Positions 11,946-24,449 of a DNA stretch of 64,000 nucleotides are shown piece after piece. This stretch comes from Hydractinia symbiolongicarpus (lineage: Eukaryota; Cnidaria; Hydrozoa; Anthoathecata; Hydractiniidae): NCBI RefSeq assembly GCF_029227915.1, contig NC_079884.1:1364001-1428000 (forward strand), in the 5' to 3' direction. The position numbers and the translations under genes are program-made. A model generated the notes under the pieces. It did no database searches, had not been told where the DNA came from, and worked only from the letters and a program-made list of their open reading frames with translations. How positions within the stretch are numbered: position 1 is the first letter of the stretch; the number at the start of each line of letters is the position of its first letter.

Positions 11946-14800
11946 ATGCCAAGCCATCATGGAAGCAGGTAAAAAATTTAACCGTCTCTTTCTCTCTCTC
12001 TTCGAATCCCTGCAAAATGATTGCAGAACCCTCGTTGATAGCAGTAACAACAAAAAAGGCTATCTTGACTAAATAATGGTAATTAGCTAATTAGTTACTT
12101 TCACTTTTAATAACAAGATGAAGATAGCTAAATTTCTAAATTTCTATCCTCGTAGATCATATATATGATAAGTAACACATTATATATACGACTTGAGAGT
12201 CATACATAAGGAAACTATCATAATATATATCGATATTTACAGTGCATATATGAGTGTTCTGAATATTGCTACGTATGAACAACCATAGAAGTTAAAAGAG
12301 TGTACAACAGCTGTAGCGTAACGTAACAAAACATAGCCTAGAATAAACTCGCTTGTTCATAACATGATAATATCTATATTATTCAATGACAATGACTGAA
12401 CAGATAAGTGGTAAAATTTTGAAAGACATAGAAGTTAACTTCACTTATTTCAACTCATTTGCTAGTTATTTGACCTCAAAACTTAAATGTGCAATGCGAT
12501 TACTTTACTGATCCTATTTGATGCATTGACGCCAGTCTAACATATTAGCGTCAAATTTGATGCATTGACGCCAGTCTAACATATTAGCGTCAAGAAAACC
12601 CAAATTTTGTTGGCTCACAAATGAAACTTTTTTTTGCGTATTGTTACAATAGACAAGCTGTCGTAAAACCTACAAGAATATTTTAAAATTTATTGTAAGG
12701 CTTGAACAATCAATTAAAAGGGAAAAAATGCGGTTCAAGGTAAATCGTGTTGCACATCCGTACATTTTTTCCAAAAAAACTTTATCACAACTTCGGTTTA
12801 AAAAAAACCCACTTAAAACAACCTGTTGCTACAAAACTAATTGTTAGTAAAAAAACCTCTAGCCTCTAAACTGCTAAGGTATTACAGGTTAATTAAGACT
12901 GTTGACTACTTGTATCAATAAATTTCACACTTTCGCCAAAGTTTATATAACAGTAAAATTTGTAGTTACCTAACTGCATTTAGCATAAGGAAGATTTGAT
13001 TAGGAATTTTGTTATGACCAAGCGTATTCAACTACTTTTAATTTTTTAGCCAGAGGTAGCTGGCAGCGGCCAAAACCCCAGGTGTAGCAAGTAAAAGAAT
13101 CAAAAAAAGTTGGAAATTCCCCCCCCCCCGTTTCAATGTTTAAATCACACTGTAACCCTGTATCACGAAGGGGGTACTGGAAATTGGTCCATGGTATACC
13201 AATACCTGCATGGTACTTTGGCATATACTTGGTATAAATTTGTTAACTGATTTAGGTTGGTAAACACACATAAATTTTCACATAAATGAAGATACAAACA
13301 TGTGGAACAAGAGAGTGTTCTGTTTTTCGTTTTTTGTTAACCAACTTTGTCCGGGACTAGCTGAGTAAAAACCGGATTCATGAAGATAACACAAAAAATA
13401 ATGTTGACTAAAATGGTCTTAATAGAAAAATCAAGTAAAAAGATATTTTAAAACTTATTTGACAATTTCCTTACACATCTAAGAAGGCAATAAACAATTT
13501 CAGCCTCGAGCCTTTTAAAACTGGGTAATTTTTTTAAAAAACATATAAATGGCTAAAGCATTTAAACACATTTTCGAAAATGATTACGACTTTAGTATAT
13601 ATACCTACAGAAACTTCTTCAACAAGTTTGTTTTCTTTTCATAGATTTGTTTTTGTTGATTTCTTTAAAAAGGCGCGAATAATTTTTAGCCGAAATAAAC
13701 AAGGCAGTGTTGGATATGCATGTATTTCTAACAAAAGAAATGCATCGAGAGAACAAAAAAAAAAAACGTGCCTTTTTTTAAAGAAAATTTTAAAATTGAA
13801 CAGAGGCTTTCGTAAAACCACTGTCTCAGACAGCCGGAATTACCAAATTGTTTAAGGCGCTACCGACATAATTTTATACCCAGTATTAAATTTATTCAGA
13901 TCATGAAATGTAACAACACGATTATAAATCTGGCATGTACATTAATTGATTACAGGAAATTTATAATTTTTGTTGAAAAATATCTAGATTATAAAGCTGG
14001 AAAGCACAGCTAATACAAAATTATTTTTTATGCTAATACCAACCAGCAACAAAGACATATTTAGAAAAAAAACGTAAACTTAAAAAACAAGAGATCTTTT
14101 TCTGTATCTGTTACAACATGTAAACGACGATTGTCGTAATAGAAGAAAATTAAGTTGAAAGTTGTTTTTGAGAAGATAGCTGAAAAAATGAATCTTTAGC
14201 ATCTTGTAAAATCTATTAATGAAAGTACTGAACCAAAAATTTCCTTTGCAATCCTGCTTTTCCACCCCACGGATGAAGTTTTGCAAGAACACATTACCCC
14301 TTTTTTTGCAACTTCATTCAGTTGAAAACACAAAATGGAATTTATCGTTAGGAGTTTGACAGTAAAAAAAATTACAAAACTAATGAACACTGAATGCATG
14401 ATAGACAGGACAAGCAGCATAATTTTTCTATCACTGATAAATCAAAAGGTTGGAAAAATTACCCTACGTCGCAAAAAACAATTCTGTGGTCAGACACTTT
14501 TTGATTTATTTCTTCTATTGCTCTTTCTTCGTGAGATCAATAATGGGAAATCCTTTCTTCTTTATTGTTTTGACCGCGAATGGTCTCATCCACTCGAACA
14601 AACATGACTAATTTCCCTATTACTTAAGAGGGTAAGATGAGGTCACGCTTGCTTTGCGCTTATTGGTTGATTTTAATTCGGGGTTTTTTTCTGAGGAATG
14701 TGTTTATTGGCAGAGTTGATTTAGTCGAAGAATATTTTTGGTCCGAAAGTACACTATTTAATCCTTAATTGTCAATCTGCAATTAAAATTGAAGTTTCAC
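11946..14800. other. Non-coding stretch
   Basis: No credible exon seen. It holds the 39-bp duplication at 12517-12594, a C homopolymer at ~13121-13130 and AT-rich DNA. Open frames of 60-91 codons at 13580-13855 and 14335-14607 look random: lysine/phenylalanine-rich, with no domain or splice context. Confidence 0.45.
12517..12594. repeat. Perfect tandem duplication, 2 x 39 bp
   Basis: Two consecutive copies of a 39-bp unit starting tttgatgcattgacgcc, identical except for the last base. Each unit contains a 7-bp inverted repeat (ttgacgc ... gcgtcaa), so each copy could form a small hairpin or bind a dimeric factor. Confidence 0.85.
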
Positions 14801-14802
14801 TG

Positions 14803-14945
14803 GTTGCATTACAAAAAGGTGTGCATGTCTGAATCATCTCTTGTGAGTAAACAATACAATAAATTTGAGAAAGAGTATTTGGAAAAGAATTTAATACATC
14901 TAGTGGAATGTTACTAAAAAAGTTGGCACAAGCTTATGAAGAATT
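14803..14945 (+). pseudogene. Decayed coding fragment, copy 2
   Basis: Partner of the fragment at 11795-11945. The frame starting ATGTCTGAATCATC encodes SESSLVSKQYNKFEKEYLEK and then must shift to continue NTSSGMLLKKLAQAYEEL. The 3' end of TADA1 lies only ~70 bp away on the other strand. Function unknown. Confidence 0.4.
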
Positions 14946-15014
14946 GACGATCGCTAATAATAGCATTCACACATTTCAAAATACATTCACCGGAATAAAA
15001 TATTGAGTTGGATA

Positions 15015-18000
15015 TCATACTCTTAAACCACGCTGTTGTTTAAGCTTTTCATGCAGCTTCCGCGTCTCCAGGATGTACAGCTCGTTTTGACAAATTTCAT
15101 CATGTCCAGGATGCCACATGTTGCTTAACACGCGTTCCATGTTGCCAGTGCGAACAGTGTGACTCGGAATGATGTTCTGGTTCTCCTGTGGGGAAAATAA
15201 GAAAAAGATATTATGTTAAACTCAGCCTGTGTCTATCTAAGAACGAATCTTTGGTGAAAGAGTTCTCATTTCTTGTGGCATTAACATTAGCAACTTTTCA
15301 AAACAAAAATAAGTTGACGAATACTTGGTAATAAAAAAGACTATGATGAATACTCTTTTGTTCGTAAAGAAGAACAAGAACAACTTCATTAATAAAACAC
15401 AAATTAATAAAAGCAATCTATATTAGTTAAATTTTTTTTATCGTTTATTTTTGTCAGACCTGCCACAACTACACACACGTAAGGTATAGGTACACTTAGT
15501 GCAATGTGAAAAACAAACAAACAAATAAAACAGGGCAGAAGTACAAAAGTGGGACAATATAATAGACCTGCCTGTTATATTAAGACAAGAAATTAATTTC
15601 TGAAGTTTTATTCGCGATTTTAACCTCCTTAACTCAATGTTAACCTTACTACACGAACTTTATACGAATAAAATTGCTTTAGCGTTGTTATTTAAATCCA
15701 AATGGTTTGACCTTTAAAATTATTCGAAAATACACAAGAAAAACATGAGATATGTGGGAGGCTAGCAGAAATTCGAGTTGCCATTTTAAAATTGTATTTG
15801 TTTTTGAAAATTACACACTCAAAAGAATAAAACAAAACAAATCTAGAATCGGTTATTTGCAATTAAGCAAACCTTAGAAGAAATTACTTTCATCAAGATT
15901 CACACATCTACCCTTTTTAGTTCTAAAACGAACTGGCTAATCATCATCTGGACAGTTTTTACGTGGAATAACTACTTTTCCGTCGTACACTCATAATACT
16001 CCAAACTGTAAGGCTTTCTTGGAAAATCTATCATCTTTGGACAACTTTCACTTTGTTACTATGAAGGTATAAACCTCCATGTCAAAAACAAAAAGTTTGA
16101 GACTTGCGTGGAAATTTGAAGTGTCCAACTATGCCCAAAAGTTTACCCTCCAAAATTCAAACGATTCTGGTTGCTATTCTGGTTGCAGTTAAATGGAGGG
16201 ATTGGGGAAGGTTTTTATGTGGAAATGTGGGGTCAAATCCACGCGGGGGATTCTCCTTAGTAGGAGCTCTCCGGGGAGACTTAATCAGGGTAGGGGTAGC
16301 AGAGTTGTTTGTCCGAGGTGGCAATTATCCTGCGGGGGAATATGATTTGCATACAGATGAACGTTAATCATTATTATTAAGGGAAGTGTAATCTCGATGA
16401 AAAGATAACATACGGGTGGGTGTAGGTTATTAAAAAGATGTGAAAAACAAAAAGCTATCATACCTTGTAACACGCGGCGAGTTAATTATGTTTGTCTACA
16501 ACAAGTTAAAAGAGAAAGTAAAAATACGTCATAGATAAAAATAACTTACTTGAAGGGTACTTCTCAGGTCGAACAATGATATTGGAGATAATACTGAGTT
16601 TCGAACTTCCGCAGAAGCGAATTTTGAATAGGCTTCTGCTTCGGCCTGGTCGTATGTCCGATGAGGGTTCGAATGGCCAAGTTGGTCTTGTGTTCGCTGT
16701 TGGTGAAAATTTCTGTTAAAAAGGAAACATTTAAATGCTGTTTTTTTAGTTTGATTTTAAACAGGTCCATAAATGTGCCCCAAACTCTTCATCTTTTATG
16801 TCTAAAATAGGTCGGCATATGACGATCGTTGCATATGACAATTTTTTGCCCCATGAGAAAGTCTATGCAACTTAATTTTAACTTTTGTAACTTTAAGACG
16901 AGCAGTTTACGCAAACTTGGGCGACAATTACAAACCGCAGTAATATAATTTTGCTGACTTGTTTTAAAAAATAAAATTCCATTTTCGCGGAACTTATTTT
17001 TAGCAAAAGAAATTACTCCGGCTGTATTAAATACAAGAAAAATTTTGAAACGATTAGAGAGATAATTTAATTTTCACAGATAATTTAATCCTGAAGCGCA
17101 ACGGATTACTCACTTGCATCAAAGGTAAGTCTGAGTCGGTTATGTTATTACATACAATGAGGGCGTGGCCTACCTTTCCTCGTACAGGTTTCCGTTGCAT
17201 AAATTACTTCTCATGTGAGCGGAACCGAATTTATATTGAAAATGACTTCCTGAGCGGATAGCATATGGTTTTTTACGTGAAATACACGCCTGCAGAATGT
17301 TCTTGAGATGAGCCTTTGTAAAAAAAACAAAAAAAAAACATGACAGTTGACATGGCATTTGTCAAATAGGATGACTGGTTTTCCTCGAAAAACAAACAAA
17401 CAAGTATTTGACAGTTTTACCACCTCAAATTATTTAATATAATTCTCTCCTTAGTTGCAGTTCTTTTTTCTTCGAACGCTCTCAAATTTCACAACGTTGA
17501 CAAGTCAACAACAGTAACCTACCTCAACTGCAGCAGCAAGCAATGGTGCTGTTTCATCTGCTATCGAATCTAAACCCGCATCCCACGCTCCAAGATATAA
17601 CCGACCATGCAGTGTTGATATATCTGGTAGAACCAACTCTTGAGAACATAGACTAATATTTTGCTGGTCTTCACCTACGAGAAACAAAGATCACGGAAAT
17701 ATGTTTTCAGGAGATGGAGTTCCTGGAGACTGAATCATTATTTGATTAATTATATTAAACTTGATTTTTCACTCAAATCTCGAAAATTTGTACGTTGAAC
17801 ATATTAAGCACTTTTTAAATTATGAATTTTTTTGCGAATAAGAAACTTACAAAGGAAAAATTTCTAAAGTAACAGGTACACGCAATAAAATCAAAGAATG
17901 ATTTTTAAAAACATTCTTACCCTGGAGTGAGAAAACACCCAATAAACCACGTGACGTATGAGAAGATAGAAAATAAGAGATATAAAGACAAATTAAAATC

Positions 18001-20119
18001 AAATTAAAAATAGGAATGACCACATTACTATTGTACATTTACTTGTCAAAAATATTAAAACATATTTTCATATTTACATTACCTTGCTCAAGAATGGTGG
18101 AGTCGTTTTCAGTGGATCACTGCTGATAAAACCTTGCTAAAAGAAAAACATCAAATTTTCTCATTGTTAAAAATGCAGTGGAGAACAACGTTAATGAGGG
18201 GGAAATTACTCACAAATGTCAGAGCAAAGTAAATATAAATTAACTCGTAGGAAGTAATGAATACCTGTGGTGTATTATTATCTTCGCTACGTCGCTTCAC
18301 CCGGGGTTTCCGAAGGTGAAGGGATTTGGGATGAGCTTTTTGCGTCGATTTTGAGTGGGTAGCTAAGATACAAATATAAATTAATAAAAATGACGTTCCA
18401 CCATGCATTATTTTCCGAGATTTTTAAATTTCATAAAAAAATATTTCGCGTAGAGGGCAATTTTTTAACGTAGATTTTGATATATATTCCCTTACTCTGC
18501 GGGTATTAAATTTTGCGAGTTCAAGTAGTAACATATTGTGAATTACTTCAAACTTAAGGCAAGCAGTCACAACATCAGCCATCACTTGAAAAGTTCGTTT
18601 AACAAGGTTCGTTGTATGAAGCGGATGTCGAGGTTAAGTACTCACACAACTCTCTCTTGTTTTAACGTCAAATGATTAAAGTTAACAACCGTTTTGTAAC
18701 CCTGTAACCTTGTATTTCCTCGAACATGTAGCTGTGTTGTTTCGTTAAAAATTAAAGCTAGAATTTTCTTGCCTGTTAATTCAGTAAAAGTGAAATTTGT
18801 AAACGCAATAACTCTACCCTTTTGAGTCAAAGAAATACAAAAAAACAGGTTATATTTTCTTAATGTATGTAAAAACAGGTATATTACTACGTTGCATATC
18901 TTTTTAATACAATTAATTAATTCATTCTGCAAAAAAAAGGAACCACTTTATCTACGAATACGTATTTATTAAATTTTTCTTACCAGGTGCACTGGCCGCA
19001 ATCGCTTGGCATTTTGCTAAGATTGACAATATGAATTCATTATGGTAATTAATTTTTCCTGGACCCAACAACTCAAAAGCTTGTGTGTCAAAGTCATCTT
19101 TGCTGATCTGCAAAGAGAAAAAAAATTGCACAAAAAGTTCATATTATTGGTAAAAGTAAGGAGTGGAGAAAAACCACGTGACCGAATAAATAGACTAAGG
19201 AGTAATAAACTAGTCATGTTAAGTCACACATAAAATTTTAGGACTTGGTAAATAATTAGTGCATATAACTGCATAAAGAAATAAGAGGAACATTTCTTAC
19301 CTTCTGTTTGTACCATAGCTTCATATTAATCCAGTACCTAAAAAAATTATCGCCCTCTCTATATCTACGGGTGCAACACAGAACTCTAAAACAGGGAAGC
19401 AGTCAGTCGTTATAACAATAGGCCCTTTCTTAAGGAAAAGACTATGAGGTGTTTAAACAAATAAAACGAAAGAGAAAACTTGTTTTGTTTCATGTAAAAA
19501 AATTCGTAATGTACGAGTCAAACAAAGTCGATTAAGCGAGTCAATATTTTGGATGATAATTTTACTTCGTATAATCATTAGCTACTAAGGGTGGAAAAAT
19601 AATTTTTTTATAAAAGCAGCTTGTGTGAATGGTCTTGTATTTGTTGAGATCATTGCAATATATTATTCGTGATATTGGAAAAGAAGTCAAGTTTTAAAAA
19701 AAATCCACGTGTCTGGTTACAAATGACGTCGTCTGGTTTTAAATGTCGTCATCCGGTTTTAAATGACGTCGTCTGGTTTTAAATAATGTCGTCTCCATAA
19801 AAATTAAAAAGCCAAAAACAAAAAAGCCACAGCAATTATGATGGAGATGATAAAGGATACTATCAATTATCCCTCATAGAAAAGTGCAAATTTTTCATTT
19901 CCCTCTTACGACGTCGGCCAGTAATTGGTTCACAAAAAAAATTTCCTGCCCATCTTCAGACAAATAAACTAACTGCAGACAATAACAATTGATAGAAGAT
20001 TTTGCGATATCAGTAGATTACATGTCAGCAGAAAAGTTGAAAACGATAGTTACTCACCGTTCTGCATATTCCCCTAAAGCCTCAAGGAGTTTCCTTCTAG
20101 CCGTATCCACGTCTACCAT
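15015..20119 (-). CDS. TADA1: Transcriptional adapter 1 (SAGA complex subunit)
   Basis: Ten exons on the minus strand: 20119-20058, 19337-19301, 19107-18984, 18362-18265, 18136-18083, 17921 (1 nt), 17674-17523, 17313-17174, 16712-16550, 15185-15015. Total 1002 nt, 333 aa, close to the ~335 aa of vertebrate TADA1. Family marks, compared from memory: ARRKLLEALGE at the N terminus, YWINMKLWYKQK (residues 22-33), a basic linker (RKPRVKRR), GRLYLGAWDAGLDSI (~149-163), AHLKNILQACISRKK, and a C-terminal IPSHTVRTGNMERVL...MWHPGHDE. TADA1 carries a histone-fold region and is a core subunit of the SAGA histone acetyltransferase co-activator in the nucleus. All exon phases match if the single-base exon at 17921 is used. 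Alternatively, an internal acceptor in the next exon (accag before CAAAAT) would restore frame without it. Confidence 0.93.
17921..17921 (-). other. TADA1: Candidate 1-nt micro-exon of TADA1
   Basis: On the minus strand a pyrimidine-rich tract ends in CTCCAG, followed by one G and a strong donor GTAAGA. The preceding exon (18136-18083) ends in phase 0, while the next (17674-17523) begins with two bases of a split codon, so exactly one base is needed. Adding this G makes AAG-G-GT, encoding Lys-Gly, and closes the gene at 1002 nt. Confidence 0.5.
19711..19790. repeat. 4 x 20-bp tandem repeat with CRE-like cores in TADA1 intron 1
   Basis: Four 20-bp units of the form gtctggttttaaatgacgtc start at 19711, 19731, 19751 and 19771. 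Two units keep TGACGTC(G), a core resembling the CREB/ATF site; the others read TGTCGTC and AATGTC. They lie inside intron 1 of TADA1 (19338-20057), ~0.3 kb from its start codon. Confidence 0.8.
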
Positions 20120-23100
20120 CTTAGCACGCCTTCCGAACTGTTATCAAAACATGGCTGCCGTGTCAATATGGCATTAATTGTTAGGTTCTTTATTTTTAAT
20201 TTTTAGTTGTAATATCTAAAAACACGAAGACAGGTAAAGTTATAATGTTCTACGAAAATCAACCAATCACATTCTTAATGTTTGAAAACACGCACTGAGT
20301 GGCGACTTGTAAAATCACGAGTAGCAGTTCTTTTTAAAAGGTCGAAACAAGCTACTTGGCGCTCGAGGTAAAAAATAAAAAATTAAAAAAACTGTGAATG
20401 ACAGCCAAAAACGTGAAATCGTAAAATCTACATAATAATATTAATAACGTCAATAATAAAAAATTCAAGCGTGCGCTAAATATGAAAATTATTTGGCAAC
20501 AAATTTGTCATTAACCTCAATTAAGCACAACTTAAAAACAGATTCCATTTTTAAAACAATTCGTTTCAAAACGATCGGGTAAGCGGATTGCAGTATTTTC
20601 CGTTGGTTTCCACAATTTTCTTATTGTCATGAATGACAGAGGAGAAAGTAATTAAAAAAATTGCTTTCTAATCGCAGTCGTTTCAAAAATAAGTTTTTGT
20701 TCAGGGATAACAACGAATATAAGATTTGTTGCACGTTTCATACAATCAGGTTGTCTGTCAAATTTGTTTTTTTAACACCTCATATTATTATTGATTAAAG
20801 ATTTTTTCCAAGGATTTGTTTCCAGTTTATTTTTCCTTTTACAGAGTTCTTTGCTATAATTTCAGCCATTATTTTATGGTTCTTAAGCACATGGACATAA
20901 CAAATATTGACAATGCACAATAAAGCTTGCTTTAATGAAACCAAAAAATGGCGTTGCAAAACATTTAACATCATGCAAATGCGCGGTATACATCATACCT
21001 AGGAGAGACTTGTAATCACATTTAACAACTCCAGATACAATATAGAACATACCGTCACTAGATTTTAAGTTTGTGAAAAACGCCACCTTTTGATATATCA
21101 ATCACCTTTTTAACTAATTACAAACATAGATGGAAGCAACATGCAATAACAACAAATTTAATTTCACATAGTAGTGACAGAAACAGCAAGTAAAAAGGAG
21201 AAAACAAATTATAACATTAAAAAATAACCTTTTACCCTCCCTGAGTGGGCCAAACCTAAAAATGACCAAACCATACTATTGCGAAACATATTTGCCCACA
21301 AAGACAATAATGTTACCGTTGATGACTGTTAACTATGTACTTCGTTTGTGACCAATAAACCTAATGAGAAATGAAACGACTGTTAAGTTCTTTTTAATAT
21401 GCTTAAATGATTTTATTAGTATTTATCATGTACTATATAAAGTTGGTGTGGCATTGAAGATGCATCCGATTCGCCGTTATTTGACTTTACTTGTTACTTC
21501 GTGCAATCACCTATTTTACTGAGTGAGTCACAAAATTCAACATACCCTTTTTAAAATTGTAACCATTTACAGCATCTTAGATCTAACTATTAGGAAAAAA
21601 CGTAAAGAACTTTTGAAAAGTTAAAATGATAAAACATAGGAGAAAAATCACAGCCATTTCTAGCAAATATATTTTGTCAGAAAATAAAATTTCATTATTA
21701 GTAATTCATGTGGGTGTTTTATGTCAGTGTAAAATTTCGAACTTAGAATCTAAGATTTAACCACAATTCTTCTCCGCTTCTGACTAATTACCATGCCCTG
21801 GAGAATCGGAAATATCTTCTTAAAAATAAATCAAGCTTTAGAATGTGTGAAGTTTTGTGATGTTAAAACTCTCAGATGAGTTTCCGTGAAGAAATCTCAA
21901 ATTTTAGTCATGTCGCTATTTACATTTAAACTTCATGCACATGACAGAAATAAACACATTGAGAGGCGTAACTCGGTAACGAAATCTGGTACGAGAGCAA
22001 CTTAAAGCAATATCTGGCAACCACACAATACATGATATTGTGAGTGCGGATTTAATTTGGACCACAGACTGCTGTAATAAATTTAGGCATGCTTTTTTTA
22101 AACGCAATTATTGCAACACAACATTCCTTTCTTTCATTTCATACAATTGGTATGGTCCAGTCACTTAAAAGTGGGGCCTGGTAACTTTTGACACCTGTTA
22201 ATTCCATTAAGTGCTAACTGTCCGTGCTTCTGTCTTGTGTCAACGGCCCGCGCAATTTTGTGTCAACGACCTTTGTGCCGGCATTTGTAAATAAAATTAC
22301 AGATAAAATACGGGAAGTAAAATATCACGTTAAAGTAATTATATGACGCCAAGTTAGTCAAATGGAGTTTCATAAATAAAATGGAGTTTCATAAATAAAA
22401 TGGAGTTTCATAAATAAAAATATGTTTTTGGCAAGTCTTTTTTACAAAAAATAAAAATCCGGAAGTATTAAACATTGACCAAATGTATGTTATTACAGAA
22501 GCTTCCATGTTCTTTGTTTCATTTCAAACAGAAAGTCAACTGTGAGGAAACACAGCGACCTTCTTAAAGTAGTGACTCATGGTAATTTATTACTGTCAAT
22601 AATAAAAAAAGAACACAAAAGAAGACGACAATAGAAATTCACCGCAGTACATCGTTTGGGAAGGTAATTAGATTTTTGCCAATTGAAGCTTCATTAATAC
22701 AGCGACTTTTTGACAGATGGTCACAACATCAACATTATGTTAGTATTATATTGAATTCAAGGTGAGTGATAACTAGTTTAGATTTTTCTTACATTTTTTA
22801 TTGTTGAAGTCTGAGTTGTGCTGTGAAAATTATTATTCTACGACATAGCTAAGTTTAAGGAAGAATAACTAGTTTTAAAAAAAAGACAACAACAAAAACA
22901 ACAAAAAAAAAACAACAACAACAACAATAACAACAACAGCCACGAGACAGAACATTTTTAGTAATACCTTAAGTATGTAAAACATTTGCTCGACTGTGGA
23001 AAAATAAAAAGAAATTTTGAGTTAAATTGATAATAATAAAAAGGCCAAAAAAAATTAATTAAAAAAACCAAAAAAACTGTCTGCGAAGGCGGGTACATCA

Positions 23101-24449
23101 TCATAGTAAGAAGTCGTGTCAATGGACAAACACCCACTCTTGGTCAACCGAAACCCCTGAACCCACCCAAAATGGCTGTCATTAAATTTCAGATAGGTTA
23201 CATATAATTTTAAGAAAAAATATTTCCGAATGATACAAGTTTTTGCTGGCATCAGCATTTTTTCTATTGGTTATTACTTATCTGTTAAAGCCTCACATGT
23301 TAAAGAAAAACCTTTTATATTTCTTAGGGTCAACAATCAAATTTAAGTAATTTAAAAATTCTAAATTTTAAAAAATCTTTTTCTTTATAAGGGAACATAA
23401 CGAAAAAAAGAGTCATATAATTAATATTAATGTAAACCACGTCGCCACAAATTTTAATATTTGAAAGCCTGCCACAAACACGAACATTTTTTTTCGTCAC
23501 TCCTCAATATTAACAACGACATCTGCTTAAGTCACGTGACTCGACTCAAGTTGACTTAAATAACTCATATTAGCTTGGAAGAGCGTGAATATATATAATG
23601 AGAAGATAACGAGTTAAAATGATTTAATAATTTTTTGTTTTAAAGTCTTACTGAAGAAGGAAATATGAAAGAAATATAGCATCCTGATGAGAGAATAGAT
23701 TTGCGTAAATGCATCATTACGCGCTAATTAAAATGTGACAATTTGAGTCAGTTTTAATTATAATTGCAACAATTATAAACTTGTTTACTTCATGAGGGAT
23801 CAATGACGCTGATGATATACACCTAATTTCCCAATTTTAACAATGCTGCCTCTGTTTCATTGAAGTGAAATCAACTAAACACTTTTTAAAAATATTTACA
23901 ACAATAAAAGCAACCAGAGCAACAACAGCATTAACGAACGAACGAACAAGTAACACATCAACAAAGAAAATAAATTTAGTCTTATTATTCTTGTTATTGT
24001 CGTCACTTTTTGTTTATTTGTTTGTTGTTATTGTTGTTGTTCAAATAATTTTACAGAAACAAAAATGGATTTTATTTCTATATTACTGATATTGTATTCC
24101 GCACCGAATTAACTCACTAATTAGGTTGTCATGGCAACTTCGTTAATGACACCAACATGGTCTTACATAACATACATAGTTACTTTCTCAGCACAACAAC
24201 ATAGGCTTGCGTAACACAATTGTTGTCTGATTTTCTGGCTGAAATAGAAGTCACTAACAAAAGATTTTGTAACGTTTGTTTATCGTGAATATATGCGTCA
24301 TTTGACTGGGTGCGTTATCAATAGAATGTTGTTTCCGAATGACCACCATTTTGATAAATGTCTCATTAACAACAAGTGTTATCTCATGTATATCTTGAAG
24401 CCATTTTTTGATTGTTATTAATTTTGTTCCAGCGAAAAACACATTCAAC
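20120..24449. other. Intergenic stretch between TADA1 and ephrin-like gene A
   Basis: TADA1 and gene A are divergent here, so both promoters should be inside. No convincing exon was found. A TATA-like tatataaag sits near 21436 without a recognisable gene. It holds the 19-bp triplicate at 22362-22418 and A/C-rich (AAC)n-type repeats at ~22880-22940. Open frames of 60-80 codons show no domain or splice support. Confidence 0.5.
22362..22418. repeat. 3 x 19-bp perfect tandem repeat
   Basis: atggagtttcataaataaa occurs three times in direct succession at 22362, 22381 and 22400. Recent expansion is implied by identity of the units. Confidence 0.9.

Noticed and set aside
16104-16367. 87-codon open frame on the + strand
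   Set aside because: It lies antisense inside a TADA1 intron, has no domain or splice context, and its composition fits a chance open frame in GC-richer DNA.
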